Shown here piece after piece: positions 45,599-54,243 of a DNA stretch of 64,000 nt. This DNA is from Qipengyuania citrea (GTDB lineage: Bacteria; Pseudomonadota; Alphaproteobacteria; Sphingomonadales; Sphingomonadaceae), in the NCBI RefSeq assembly GCF_009828015.1, contig NZ_WTYG01000003.1:248001-312000 (forward strand), in the 5' to 3' direction. The first letter of the stretch is position 1. Each line of letters opens with the position of its first letter. A program made the position numbers and the translations under genes. A model generated the notes under the pieces. That model did not search any database. It was given only the letters and a program-made list of their open reading frames with translations, and was not told the origin of the DNA.

Positions 45599-46408
45599 GT
45601 GACGGTAGAGCGTCGCCACATCACCGGCTTTTCCAATCCCACCGTCAAGGCTTTGCGCGCACTGCGCGAGAAGAAGCATCGCAAGGCCGCGGGCCGGTTC
45701 CTCGCCGAAGGGCTGCGGTTGCTGACCGATGCCCGCGAATGCGGCCATGTACCCGAAGTGCTGGTGCTGGCCGACCGCCGCGAACCGCACCCGCTGCTCG
45801 CCGCACTCGAGGCATCGGTCGCCGCAGCGGGCGGCGAGATCATCGAGACCACGCCCGACATCCTCGCCAAGATCACCGGCAAGGACAACCCGCAGGCCGT
45901 GGCCGGGGTGTTTGCCGAATTCGGCACTGCGCTGGAAGCGATCGAGAGGGAGACGGCAGAGATCTGGCTGGTGGCGCAGGCGCTGCGCGATCCCGGCAAT
46001 CTGGGCACCATGCTGCGCACCGGCGATGCGATCGGCGCCGGCGGGTTGATCCTGATCGACGATTGCGCCGATCCCTTCAGCGTCGAAGCGGTCCGTGCCA
46101 GCATGGGCGCGATCTTCACGCAGCGGATCGCGCAGGCGCGGTGGGACGAATTCGAACCCTGGTTGCGCGGTGCGCCCGCCCAGTTGGTCGCGGCCAGCCT
46201 GCGCGATGCGCAGCCGTATCGCGGGGCGCCTTATGCCGCGCCCTGCTTCGTCATGGTGGGCAACGAATCGCGCGGATTGCCGGAACCGTACGAAATGGCC
46301 TGCGACTTGCGCGTGACCATGCCGATGAAGGGCCGCGCCGACAGCCTCAATGCGGCCGTAGCCGCGGCGGTTCTGGGGTATGAGGTTCTCGCCAACCTCG
46401 AGGGCTGA
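45599..46408 (+). CDS. TrmH/SpoU family RNA methyltransferase
   Basis: About 269 residues from the GTG at 45599 (one base after the ptsH stop) or 276 from the ATG at 45578. N-terminal substrate-binding domain K-A-A-G-R-F-L-A-E-G, then the SPOUT knot: A-L-R-D-P-G-N-L-G-T-M-L-R-T (motif 1), V-G-N-E-S-R-G-L (motif 2) and M-K-G-R-A-D-S-L-N-A-A-V-A (motif 3). It 2'-O-methylates a ribose in rRNA or tRNA; the target is not predictable. It ends the chvI-to-ptsH operon and may simply be carried by it. Confidence 0.9.
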   Translation: MTVERRHITGFSNPTVKALRALREKKHRKAAGRFLAEGLRLLTDARECGHVPEVLVLADRREPHPLLAALEASVAAAGGEIIETTPDILAKITGKDNPQAVAGVFAEFGTALEAIERETAEIWLVAQALRDPGNLGTMLRTGDAIGAGGLILIDDCADPFSVEAVRASMGAIFTQRIAQARWDEFEPWLRGAPAQLVAASLRDAQPYRGAPYAAPCFVMVGNESRGLPEPYEMACDLRVTMPMKGRADSLNAAVAAAVLGYEVLANLEG

Positions 46409-46434
46409 CTTCGTGTCTGCCGGGGTCGCGGCGC

Positions 46435-46797
46435 TCAGGCCGGTTCGCAGGAACCGTGCAACCCGAACAGCTTCGCCACCACTTCCTCGGCCCCGCTGGG
46501 CTTGGCCATGATCGGCGCATTGAGTTCGCGCAGCGCTTCGCCCGTACGGTCGAGGTCGCCCGTATGCAGCAGGAAGGGTACGCCGCGTTTCTTCAACTCG
46601 ACCGCCACGGGTTCGCAGGTTTCGCTGCGGCCTAGGTTCACGTCTAGTACCGCGCCATCGATCTCGGTGGTCCGCAGCAGCTCGAAAGCTTCGTCGCAAT
46701 TGACCGCCACGACCGCGCGCGCACCATCATCTTCGAAGGCGAGTTGCAGGTCGAGCGCGATGAAGGGCTCGTCTTCCAGGATCAGGATGGATTTCAT
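46435..46797 (-). CDS. single-domain response regulator of the LOV kinase
   Basis: A 120-residue stand-alone receiver from the ATG at 46797: I-L-E-D-E-P (acidic pocket), phospho-acceptor D in A-V-L-D-V-N-L-G, T/S in L-L-H-T-G-D, K in I-M-A-K-P. There is no output domain. Its ATG overlaps the stop of the LOV-HWE kinase by 4 bp, which makes it the most likely partner. Such receivers often pass phosphate on or act as sinks. Confidence 0.9.
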   Translation of the reverse strand: MKSILILEDEPFIALDLQLAFEDDGARAVVAVNCDEAFELLRTTEIDGAVLDVNLGRSETCEPVAVELKKRGVPFLLHTGDLDRTGEALRELNAPIMAKPSGAEEVVAKLFGLHGSCEPA

Positions 46798-47867
46798 GAT
46801 GTCAGCGGCAACGAAATGGTCGCGTGCAAGCCGTTTTCCTCCCAGGCTCGGTCGAGCGTGCCGCGCGAATAGGACAGCAGCCGCTCGGCAATATCGAAAC
46901 CGGTCCCGGTTTGCTCGGGTTTGCGGTGGATCGGCGGCCCGCCGCGTTCCACCCATTCGATCACCAGCGACTGGCGGCCGTGGCGGTCTTCATCGTGGCA
47001 CCACGATACGGTGATCGTCCCGCCATCGTTCGACAGCGCCCCGTATTTCGATGCATTGGTCGCGAATTCGTGCAGTGTCAGCCCCAGCGCCGACACTGCA
47101 TTGGGTTCGGTCCGCGCGCTGTCCCCGTCGAAGACGATCCGGTCGCCCTCGGGATCGTAGGGGGCCAGCACCGAGCGGATCGCCTGCCCCACCTCGATCG
47201 TGCCGAACGAGGCTTCGTCGAGAGTGGGCTCGTATGCGCGGCCGAGCGCCTTGATCCGTTCGTTGATCTTGCTCGCCAGTTCGCGCGCATTCATCGCGCG
47301 GCCGGTGATGTTCACGATACCGCCGATGACCGCAAAGACGTTTTTGAGCCGGTGCGACACTTCGCGCGCCATGACCTTGGCGTGCTTTTCCTCGGCGCGC
47401 GCCAGATGGATATCGCTGACATCCCACTGGCTGCCGAAGAAATAGCGCAGTTCGCCATCTTCATCGTAAATCGGGCCGAGGTGGAGCGCGTTCCAGAAGG
47501 TCGATCCGTCCTTGCGATAGTTGAGCAGCTCGACCACCAGCACGTCTTCATTGTCCACCGCATGCCGAAGCTTGGCGATCTGCTCGGAACTGGTCTTCGG
47601 GCCCTGGAGGAAACGGCAGTTGCGGCCGATGATCTCATCCTGCCGGTACCCGGTCAGTTTCTCGAACGCCTTGTTGCAGAATACGATGGGCTGGTCTTGC
47701 TGGTGCGGATCGGTCAGGCACACCGCCATCCGCGTCTGTGCCATGGCCTGCTCGAACAGCAGCCCGGTGGCGCCGGCGAAATTGTCCGAATCGGGGCTGA
47801 AGGTCCGGCCAGCCTGCTGGGACTGGTCGAAGGTGGCGCGTTCGCCTCCACCATCACCGCGCTGCAT
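46794..47867 (-). CDS. blue-light LOV-domain histidine kinase (HWE family)
   Basis: A 357-residue soluble kinase. The LOV domain (about 35-155) carries the photoactive cysteine in G-R-N-C-R-F-L-Q (C84), N-Y-R-K-D-G-S-T-F-W-N and the conserved Gln147 in Y-F-F-G-S-Q, so flavin binding and adduct formation are expected. The phospho-acceptor is H172 in R-E-V-S-H-R-L-K-N. The HWE-type ATPase follows (E-F-A-T-N-A-S-K-Y-G-A-L and I-E-W-V-E). The layout matches LOV kinases known from Erythrobacter. Cognate receiver adjacent. Confidence 0.93.
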   Translation of the reverse strand: MQRGDGGGERATFDQSQQAGRTFSPDSDNFAGATGLLFEQAMAQTRMAVCLTDPHQQDQPIVFCNKAFEKLTGYRQDEIIGRNCRFLQGPKTSSEQIAKLRHAVDNEDVLVVELLNYRKDGSTFWNALHLGPIYDEDGELRYFFGSQWDVSDIHLARAEEKHAKVMAREVSHRLKNVFAVIGGIVNITGRAMNARELASKINERIKALGRAYEPTLDEASFGTIEVGQAIRSVLAPYDPEGDRIVFDGDSARTEPNAVSALGLTLHEFATNASKYGALSNDGGTITVSWCHDEDRHGRQSLVIEWVERGGPPIHRKPEQTGTGFDIAERLLSYSRGTLDRAWEENGLHATISLPLTS

Positions 47868-47960
47868 GAGAAAGTCCTCGATCTGCTTCTACGGGCGAAA
47901 CACGTCCTGCAGACGAACCCGTTTTGCGACCAACGTCGATCCCGGACGAAGGTTTCCGCC

Positions 47961-49424
47961 CTAATCGGCCGGCGTGGATTCCGGCGTTCCCGCGCTTCCG
48001 ATCTGTGCGGCATCCTCGGCATTGTAGCGCGGGGTCGCCTCGACCAGCGGGACATCGGGGATTTCGGCCTTGCCGATCTCGACCCCCTTCTCGGCCATCC
48101 GGCGCCCCGAGGACAGCACGTTGCGCTCGAAGCTGCCGACGAACTTGTTATAATTGTTCACCGCGCTTTCGAGCCCGCCGCCGACCCGCTTGAGATGTTC
48201 CGAAGCGGCGCGCAGGCGATCGTAAAGCTCGGCCCCCATCGCACCGATCGCGCGCGCCTCGTCCGCCATCTTGTCCTGCCGCCAGACCTGCGCGACCGTG
48301 CGCGCGATCGCGACGAGATTGGTCGGCGTCGCGAGCAGCACCTTGTTGCGAAAGGCGAAGTCCCACAATTCGGGATCGTGTTCGAGCGCGGCGGCGACGA
48401 AATGCTCGCCGGGGACGAACATGACGACATAGTCGGGCGTGTCGTCGAACTGGCTCTGGTAGCTTTTCGAACCCAGCGTCTGGACATGCCCGCGCATCGA
48501 TTTTGCATGCAGGTCGAGATGCCGGACGCGTTCACCCTCGTCATCGGCCTCGAACGCGGCCTGGTAGGCGTTCAAGGAAACCTTGGCGTCGATCACCAGC
48601 TTTTTCTGGCCCGGCACATGGACCACCGCATCGGGGCGCAAGCGCCCTTCATCGGTCTCGATCGAATGTTCGAGAATGAAATCGGTGTGTTCGGACAGGC
48701 CGCATTGTTCGAGCACGTTCTGCAGCGCGCGCTCGCCCCAGCGGCCGCGCGCCTTGGGCGCATTGGTCAGGCTGTTGCCGAGCCGCTGCGCCTCGCGCCG
48801 GACCTCTTCCTGGCCCAGCCGCATCTGCTCGATCTGCACCGCAAGCGAGGAGAACGCATTGGTGCGCTTTTCCTCCAGCGCGGCGACCTGGTCCTCGTAT
48901 TTCTTGAGCCGGTCGCCCACCGGTTGCAGCAATTCGCGGATCTTGGCTTCGGAGGTCTTTTCCGAATGCCCCAGCCGCTCGGTCGCGCGTTCGAGAAACG
49001 CATCCTGCGCCTTGGTCAGCACCGCCGAACCGGTGTTCTGGAATTCCTTGAGCATTTCCTCGCGCGCTTCGATCAGCAGGCGTTTCTGCTCGTCGAAATT
49101 GGCGGTCTTTTCCTTCAGCGTCGCAAGCTCGGCGCTGAGCGCCCCGTTATTGCGGCGCATTTCCTCGAGCACCGCCTCGTGCTGGCGGCGCGTCTCGCGC
49201 AATTCGCCGTCGAGCGCGTCGGCCCGCTCGGCGCGGACCGTGGCATTTTCCAGGTCGACGATCGCCTTGCGGAACTTCGCGTCGAGTTCCTTCGCCTCCG
49301 CATCACGCTCGCCATGGCGGGCCTGCCAGTCCTTGACCGGCGCGGAGCCGAAGCGGTGACCGAGGAAATATCCCAGCGCGAGGCCGAGGACGAGCACGAT
49401 GATGGCAATGAGGGTCGGATCCAT
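47961..49424 (-). CDS. rmuC: DNA recombination protein RmuC
   Basis: A 487-residue RmuC: one N-terminal membrane helix (MDPTLIAIIVLVLGLALGYF), a long coiled coil (about residues 35-200), then the conserved nuclease-like domain with R-G-R-W-G-E-R-A-L-Q-N-V-L-E, V-I-D-A-K-V-S-L-N-A-Y and F-V-P-G-E-H-F. RmuC limits inversion at short repeats. It lies upstream of the LOV kinase gene (93 bp) on the same strand. Confidence 0.93.
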   Translation of the reverse strand: MDPTLIAIIVLVLGLALGYFLGHRFGSAPVKDWQARHGERDAEAKELDAKFRKAIVDLENATVRAERADALDGELRETRRQHEAVLEEMRRNNGALSAELATLKEKTANFDEQKRLLIEAREEMLKEFQNTGSAVLTKAQDAFLERATERLGHSEKTSEAKIRELLQPVGDRLKKYEDQVAALEEKRTNAFSSLAVQIEQMRLGQEEVRREAQRLGNSLTNAPKARGRWGERALQNVLEQCGLSEHTDFILEHSIETDEGRLRPDAVVHVPGQKKLVIDAKVSLNAYQAAFEADDEGERVRHLDLHAKSMRGHVQTLGSKSYQSQFDDTPDYVVMFVPGEHFVAAALEHDPELWDFAFRNKVLLATPTNLVAIARTVAQVWRQDKMADEARAIGAMGAELYDRLRAASEHLKRVGGGLESAVNNYNKFVGSFERNVLSSGRRMAEKGVEIGKAEIPDVPLVEATPRYNAEDAAQIGSAGTPESTPAD

Positions 49425-49485
49425 GGCGCGACCCTACGCAGAACGGAGCGGGAACGCTAGGTGCACATTGCCATAATCAACACAT

Positions 49486-49570
49486 GCGTCGCCCCTGCGC
49501 AGGCAGGGGCCCAGATGCCTTCTCGCAAAGGCGATAGCTTGGCTGGATCCCCGCCTGCGGGGGATGACGC
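49486..49570. repeat. dispersed palindromic repeat, copy C
   Basis: Left arm GCGTCGCCCCTGCGCAGGC (from 49486) and right arm GGATCCCCGCCTGCGGGGG followed by ATGACGC (to 49570), separated by about 40 bp. It lies in the 163-bp gap between rmuC and def and has the same arm logic as copies at 11869 and 22484. Confidence 0.85.
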
Positions 49571-49587
49571 AATCGTCCGGGAAGCCC

Positions 49588-50154
49588 TTACGCCGCTTCG
49601 CGCAGCTTCTTTAGCTTCTTGAGTGCCATGTTGCGTTTGAGACGGCTGAGGTGGTCGATGAACAGGATGCCTTCGAGATGGTCCATCTCGTGCTGGATGC
49701 AGGTGGCCATCAGGCCTTCCATGTCCTCTTCATGCGTTTCGCCCTCGAGGTCCTGATAACGCACGCGGCAGGTCGCCGGGCGCTCGACATCGGCGAAGAT
49801 GTCGGGGACCGAGAGGCAGCCTTCCTGGTAGCTGGCGAGGTCTTCCGCGGGATCGAGGATTTCGGGGTTGATGAAAACCCGCGGCTCCTTCTTCGTCGGA
49901 TAGTGGACGTGTTCGTGCCCGTCGTGATTGCACGGTTCGGGCTCGGCATCCTCATCCTCGGGCTGGAGGTCGATCACCAGCACGCGCTTGGGCACGCCGA
50001 CCTGGATCGCGGCAAGGCCGATACCGGGCGCGGCATACATGGTTTCGAACATGTCGGAGACGAGTTCGTTCAGCTCTTCGCCGAATTCGGTGACGGGTTC
50101 GGACACGGTTTTGAGCCGGGGATCCGGCACTTCGAGGATTTCACGGATAGCCAT
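49588..50154 (-). CDS. def: peptide deformylase with His/Cys-rich insert
   Basis: Removes the N-formyl group from nascent proteins. All three motifs are intact: [10 protein letters not shown] (44-53), E-G-C-L-S-V (111-116) and Q-H-E-M-D-H-L-E-G (154-162), with metal ligands Cys113, His155 and His159. It is 188 residues, about 20 longer than E. coli Def, mainly because of an insert at about 64-90 rich in acidic residues and ending [10 protein letters not shown]. Start ATG 50154 ([10 protein letters not shown]). It is 200 bp downstream of recR across a giant palindrome. Confidence 0.95.
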   Translation of the reverse strand: MAIREILEVPDPRLKTVSEPVTEFGEELNELVSDMFETMYAAPGIGLAAIQVGVPKRVLVIDLQPEDEDAEPEPCNHDGHEHVHYPTKKEPRVFINPEILDPAEDLASYQEGCLSVPDIFADVERPATCRVRYQDLEGETHEEDMEGLMATCIQHEMDHLEGILFIDHLSRLKRNMALKKLKKLREAA

Positions 50155-50231
50155 GGGTTGCCAGATAGTCGCGCCATGCGGATTCTTCAATTGTTCGTTG
50201 CGTGCGCGCCGGACTTCCGTCCGGCTCTTGC

Positions 50232-50310
50232 TGTACCATCCCACGCCCCCTCCCGGCCCCCCATAGAATACCGTGCCGTGGGTGGCCGGGAGGGGGCGTG
50301 GGATGGCACA
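50232..50310. repeat. 27-nt-arm inverted repeat between recR and def
   Basis: The left arm (50232-50258, core CCATCCCACGCCCCCTCCC) is an almost exact reverse complement of the right arm (50284-50310), with one mismatch, around a 25-nt loop; three further loop pairs extend it. It is not related to the dispersed repeat family. No T-run follows, so it is not a canonical terminator. Confidence 0.9.
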
Positions 50311-50354
50311 GCCGCAAGGGAAGCGCGGAGGCGCTTCCCGCACGCATCAAAAAC

Positions 50355-50951
50355 CTACCCCAGCGGCCGCCGCGCGCGTAGCGCCTGGGCGAGCGTGCCT
50401 TCGTCGAGATAGTCGAGTTCGCCGCCGACGGGCAGGCCGTGGGCGAGCTGCGTGATACGCACCGGATGCTCTTCCAGCCGTTCGGCGAGGTAATGCGCGG
50501 TCGTCTGCCCTTCGAGCGTGGCGTTCATCGCCAGCACCACCTCGTCCACCCCGCCCGCCTCCACGCGCGCCAGCAATTGCGCGATATTGAGGTCTTCGGG
50601 CCGCACCCCGTCGAGCGCGGACAGCTTGCCGCCGAGCACGTGGTATTTCCCGGTGAACAGCTTCGCGCGGTCGAGCGCCCACAGGTCGGCGACATCCTCG
50701 ACCACGCAGAGCGATTTCAGGTCGCGCCGCGGATCGCGGCAGATCCCGCACGGGTTGGTGGTGTCGACATTGCCGCAAGTGTCGCATTCGACCAGCGCTT
50801 CGCCCACCGTGGCGAGCGCTTCGAGCAGTGCGGGCAGCGCGCTTTCGCGGCGCTTGACCAGCCACAGCACCGCGCGCCGGGCGCTGCGCGGTCCGAGCCC
50901 GGGCAGGCGCGCCAGTGCAGCGGCGAGGGTTTCGATCTCTTGCGATGCCAT
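50355..50951 (-). CDS. recR: recombination mediator protein RecR
   Basis: A 198-residue RecR from the ATG at 50951. N-terminal HhH region [11 protein letters not shown]; zinc finger C56-x2-C59 ... C68-x2-C71 (C-D-T-C-G-N and C-G-I-C); Toprim domain with V-V-E-D-V-A-D and a C-terminal Walker-like P-V-G-G-E-L-D-Y. Longer reading from 51020 is unsupported. Divergent from fmt, 52 bp apart. It works in RecFOR gap repair. Confidence 0.95.
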   Translation of the reverse strand: MASQEIETLAAALARLPGLGPRSARRAVLWLVKRRESALPALLEALATVGEALVECDTCGNVDTTNPCGICRDPRRDLKSLCVVEDVADLWALDRAKLFTGKYHVLGGKLSALDGVRPEDLNIAQLLARVEAGGVDEVVLAMNATLEGQTTAHYLAERLEEHPVRITQLAHGLPVGGELDYLDEGTLAQALRARRPLG

Positions 50952-51003
50952 GGGGCGACAGATAGGGGCCGCAGCCAAACAGAGAAAGGCCAACCGCCCA
51001 ATC

Positions 51004-51912
51004 ATGCGCATAATCTTCATGGGAACGCCCGATTTCGCAGTGCCGACGCTGCAGGCGCTGGTCGATGCGGCGCATGAGGTCGTCTGCGTCTATACCCAGC
51101 CGCCGCGTCCGGGTGGCCGCCGCGGGAAGGAACTGACCCCCACCCCGGTGCACCAGCGCGCCAGCGATCTGGGGATCGAGGTCCGCCATCCCAAATCACT
51201 GAAATCGGACGAAGATCAAGAGGCCTTAGCCGCACTTAATGCCGACGTCGCAGTGGTCGCTGCCTATGGGCTCATCCTGCCGCAGGCGGTGCTCGATGCG
51301 CCGGAGCATGGCTGCCTCAACGTGCATGCCTCGATCCTGCCGCGCTGGCGCGGTGCGGCGCCGATCCACCGCTCGGTGATGGCGGGCGATAATGTGACTG
51401 GCGTCACGATCATGCAGATGGAGGCCGGGCTCGATACCGGCCCGATGCTGGCGATGGCGCGCACCCCGATTGAGGGCAAGACCACCGGCGAGCTTACCGA
51501 GGAACTGGCCGAACTCGGCGCGCAACTAATGGTTGGCACCTTGCGCGACCTCAAGATCCATGTGCCGATCGCGCAGGACGATGCCGATGCGACCTATGCC
51601 GCCAAGATCGACAAGGCCGAGGCGCGGATCGAGTGGGACCGTCCGGCGGTGGAGGTGGTTCGGCATATCCACGGTCTCTCGCCCTTTCCCGGGGCCTGGT
51701 TCGAACTCGGTGGCCAGCGGGTGAAACTGCTGCGCGCCGAGGTGGTCGAGGGGGCGGGCGCGCCTGGCGAACTTCTTGATGAGCGGCTGGCGATCGCATG
51801 CACCGAGGGGGCGATCCGTCCGCTCGAACTGCAACGCGCGGGCAAGCCGAAGATGGATCTCGACACCTTCCTGCGGGGCAATGCGGTGGCCAAGGGTGTC
51901 ATTCTCGAATGA
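51004..51912 (+). CDS. fmt: methionyl-tRNA formyltransferase
   Basis: A 302-residue enzyme formylating initiator Met-tRNA. It begins [13 protein letters not shown]; the formyl-THF motif [14 protein letters not shown] is intact and the C-terminal tRNA-binding domain is complete. Its last codons read [13 protein letters not shown] then TGA. A diverged second copy of these codons ([13 protein letters not shown]) lies 197 bp downstream, closer to the usual family ending. fmt and def work on the same formyl group and lie within 1 kb, in opposite orientation. Confidence 0.95.
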   Translation: MRIIFMGTPDFAVPTLQALVDAAHEVVCVYTQPPRPGGRRGKELTPTPVHQRASDLGIEVRHPKSLKSDEDQEALAALNADVAVVAAYGLILPQAVLDAPEHGCLNVHASILPRWRGAAPIHRSVMAGDNVTGVTIMQMEAGLDTGPMLAMARTPIEGKTTGELTEELAELGAQLMVGTLRDLKIHVPIAQDDADATYAAKIDKAEARIEWDRPAVEVVRHIHGLSPFPGAWFELGGQRVKLLRAEVVEGAGAPGELLDERLAIACTEGAIRPLELQRAGKPKMDLDTFLRGNAVAKGVILE

Positions 51913-51925
51913 CTGCTGACTTTAT

Positions 51926-52011
51926 CCGTCACCCCCGCGATGGCGGGGGCCCAGGTACCCTCTCGCCAGTCCGCAAGGTTAGCTGGATTCCCGCCTCCGC
52001 GGGAATGACGG
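51926..52011. repeat. dispersed palindromic repeat, copy D (fmt/truA junction)
   Basis: Begins CCGTCACCCCCGCGATGGC and ends CGGGAATGACGG, with the same inner block GGTCC/GGCCCAGRTACCCTCTCGCC as copy E. It follows the fmt stop by 14 bp. Offset to copy E is about 197-198 bp, so both are part of a tandem duplication. Confidence 0.9.
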
Positions 52012-52030
52012 ATGGGAGCGTAATGCCAGA

Positions 52031-52109
52031 ATGACCCGCTTCACGCTCACTTTCGAATTCGACGGTCCTGCGCGGCAATGCGGTGGTGCCGGGTACGATA
52101 CTCGAATGA
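52031..52109 (+). pseudogene. fossil of truA 5' end joined to fmt 3' end
   Basis: Positions 52031-52065 match the first 35 bases of truA (52231-52265) with five differences, beginning ATGAC and ending TTCGAATTCGACGG versus CTCGAATTCGACGG. Directly after, 52068-52109 match the last 14 codons of fmt including its stop (51871-51912). Order truA-start then fmt-end is exactly what a tandem duplication of the fmt-truA junction leaves between its two units. The reading frame from the ATG at 52031 runs on through repeat copy E as a 67-codon ORF that I regard as non-functional. Confidence 0.85.
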
Positions 52110-52123
52110 CCGCAACCTCAGCA

Positions 52124-52209
52124 CGTCACCCCCGCGACGGCGGGGGTCCAGATACCCTCTCGCCTGCCGCGATCGTCGGCTGGATTCCCGCCTCCGCGGG
52201 AATGACCGG
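52124..52209. repeat. dispersed palindromic repeat, copy E (fmt/truA junction)
   Basis: Begins CGTCACCCCCGCGACGGCGG and ends CTCCGCGGGAATGACCGG. It is about 85 percent alike to copy D and lies 22 bp before the truA ATG. Confidence 0.9.
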
Positions 52210-52230
52210 TACGAGGAGTATAGTCCGCCG

Positions 52231-52992
52231 ATGACTCGTTTCGCGCTTACTCTCGAATTCGACGGGACGCCCTTCTTCGGCCTCCAGCGGCAGAAAGACG
52301 GGCCCAGCGTCCAGCAGGCGGTCGAGGAAGCGGCGTTTCGCGTGCTGGGCGAGGAGGTGCGGTTGCACAGCGCCGGCCGGACCGATGCGGGCGTGCACGC
52401 TATCGCGATGCGCAGCCATCTGAATGCCGAGAAGGACATCAAGCCTTACCGCCTGATGGAGGCGCTCAATGCGCACCTCCGCCCCGATCCCGTCGCGGTG
52501 ACGCATTGCGCGATCGTCCCCGACGACTGGCATGCGCGTTTTTCCTGCACCGGGCGGTCCTATGTCTACCGGATTGCCAACCGCCGCGCGCCGCTGACGC
52601 TGGAACGCGGCCGGCTGTGGCAGGTGCCGCAGGAACTCGATGCGCAGGCCATGCACCGCGCGGCGCAGGCGCTGGTCGGGCTGCATGATTTCACCACTTT
52701 CCGCTCGGTGCATTGCCAGTCGGACAGCCCGGTGAAGACGCTCGATCGGCTCGATGTCGAGCAGGTGGCGACCCCGATGGGCGCGGAAGTGCGCGTGCAT
52801 GCCGCCGCGCGCAGCTTCCTCCATCACCAGGTCCGCTCGATGGTCGGCTGCCTCGCGCTGGTCGGGATGGGCCGCTGGCCCGAGGAACGCATGGCCGAAG
52901 CGCTGGCGGCGCGCGACCGGCAAGAGCTGGGATTGAACGCGCCGCCGCACGGCCTGTATTTCGTATCGGCGAGCTACCCCGCGGATAGTTGA
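52231..52992 (+). CDS. truA: tRNA pseudouridine(38-40) synthase
   Basis: A 253-residue TruA from the ATG at 52231 ([20 protein letters not shown]). The catalytic Asp is in G-R-T-D-A-G-V-H-A, with [12 protein letters not shown] and the C-terminal [13 protein letters not shown] motif. Full length. It lies downstream of fmt with a duplicated junction between them. Weak RBS (ACGAGGAG at 52211-52218) precedes the start by 12 bp. Confidence 0.95.
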   Translation: MTRFALTLEFDGTPFFGLQRQKDGPSVQQAVEEAAFRVLGEEVRLHSAGRTDAGVHAIAMRSHLNAEKDIKPYRLMEALNAHLRPDPVAVTHCAIVPDDWHARFSCTGRSYVYRIANRRAPLTLERGRLWQVPQELDAQAMHRAAQALVGLHDFTTFRSVHCQSDSPVKTLDRLDVEQVATPMGAEVRVHAAARSFLHHQVRSMVGCLALVGMGRWPEERMAEALAARDRQELGLNAPPHGLYFVSASYPADS

Positions 52993-53073
52993 CCCAACGT
53001 CACCCTAGCCAAGCGCCACGAGCGCGCCTAGCGATAGGCCGGTTAGGTCCAGAATTGAATTGGGAGAATGCAG

Positions 53074-54186
53074 ATGACCACCACCGGAAAGCAGCTTTTC
53101 ACCACTCTTGAAAGCGACGGTACGCTGACCGTCGAGATCGCGCAGAGCGAATTTCCCGATCCCACCGGCAATCAGGTGCTGGTCAAGATGGAAGCGGCGC
53201 CGATCAACCCGTCGGACCTCGCGATCCTGACCGGCGCGGCCGATTTCGAGAATGCCGACTATTCGCCCGGCAAGGTCGTCGCCAAGATGCCCGAGCCGTT
53301 CAACTCGGGTCAGAAAGCACGCCATGGCCAGCGCCTGCCCGCAGGCAACGAAGGTGCAGGCACGGTCATCGCGACCGGCGACAGCGACATGGCCAAGGCG
53401 CTGATGGGCCAGCGGGTCGCCTGCGTGCCCGGCACCGCCTACAGCGAATACGCGATTGCCGATGCCGCCATGTGCCTGCCACTGGGCGATCACAGCGCCG
53501 AAGCCGGCGCGTCGAGCTTCGTCAATCCGATGACCGCGCTCGGCTTTGTCGAGAACGCCCGGATGGATGGCCACAAGGCGATCCTGCACACCGTCGGCGC
53601 ATCCAATCTCGGCCAGATGCTCAACCGCATCTGCCTCGAGGACGGCATGGGCCTCGTCAATATCGTGCGCAAGGACGAGCAGGCCAAGCTGCTCAAGGAC
53701 CAAGGCGCGACGCATGTCGTGAATTCCTCCGACGACGATTTCCTCGACCAGCTCAAGGCGGCGATCGACGATACCGATGCTTTCTACGGCTTCGATCCGA
53801 TCGGCGGCGGCAAGATGGTCGACACCTGCTTCAAGGCAATGGAACAGGTCGCGGTCGGCAAGATGACCGAATATTCGCGCTATGGCTCGAACCAGCAGAA
53901 GCGGATGTTCATCTATGGCCGCCTCGACTTCGGGCCGACCACGCTGACCCCCAGCTACGGGTTCGGCTGGACGCTCTCGGGCTGGCTGCTGACGCCGTTC
54001 CTGCAATCCGCGGGAATGGAAACGGTGATGCGCATGCGCAAGCGCGTGCTCGACAACCTCACCACCACCTTCGCCAGCGGCTACAAGACCAAGGTCGATC
54101 TCGAAGGCATGCTGACCAAGGATGCGATCCTCGATTATCGCCAGATGAAGACCGGCGAGAAATATCTCGTGATGCCGCACGGCTAG
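53074..54186 (+). CDS. zinc-binding-type dehydrogenase/quinone oxidoreductase (MDR)
   Basis: A 370-residue medium-chain dehydrogenase/reductase. N-terminal GroES-like domain with A-P-I-N-P-S-D-L-A-I and G-N-E-G-A-G-T-V; Rossmann domain entered at about residue 175 with L-H-T-V-G-A-S-N-L-G-Q-M-L. The structural and catalytic zinc Cys cluster is absent, so a zinc-independent quinone oxidoreductase-like activity is likelier. GGGAGA is 7 bp before ATG 53074, favouring it over ATG 53068. It is convergent with the asparaginase gene over a hairpin. Confidence 0.88.
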   Translation: MTTTGKQLFTTLESDGTLTVEIAQSEFPDPTGNQVLVKMEAAPINPSDLAILTGAADFENADYSPGKVVAKMPEPFNSGQKARHGQRLPAGNEGAGTVIATGDSDMAKALMGQRVACVPGTAYSEYAIADAAMCLPLGDHSAEAGASSFVNPMTALGFVENARMDGHKAILHTVGASNLGQMLNRICLEDGMGLVNIVRKDEQAKLLKDQGATHVVNSSDDDFLDQLKAAIDDTDAFYGFDPIGGGKMVDTCFKAMEQVAVGKMTEYSRYGSNQQKRMFIYGRLDFGPTTLTPSYGFGWTLSGWLLTPFLQSAGMETVMRMRKRVLDNLTTTFASGYKTKVDLEGMLTKDAILDYRQMKTGEKYLVMPHG

Positions 54187-54203
54187 GCGCGACCCGAATG
54201 CTT

Positions 54204-54231
54204 CCCCGTCCGCAAAGCGATGCGGGCGGGG
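54204..54231. terminator. hairpin between convergent genes
   Basis: CCCCGTCCGCA (54204-54214) pairs with TGCGGGCGGGG (54221-54231), one G-T wobble, 6-nt loop. It sits between the convergent dehydrogenase and asparaginase genes and could terminate both, though neither side has a strong T-run. Confidence 0.45.
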
Positions 54232-54243
54232 ACAGCGTCCGGC

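Noticed and set aside
46824..49460. 878-codon plus-strand frame
   Set aside because: Antisense to the LOV kinase and rmuC.
52031..52234. 67-codon ORF starting like truA
   Set aside because: It is the fossil truA start fused out of frame to the fmt end and through a palindromic repeat; no independent support as a gene.
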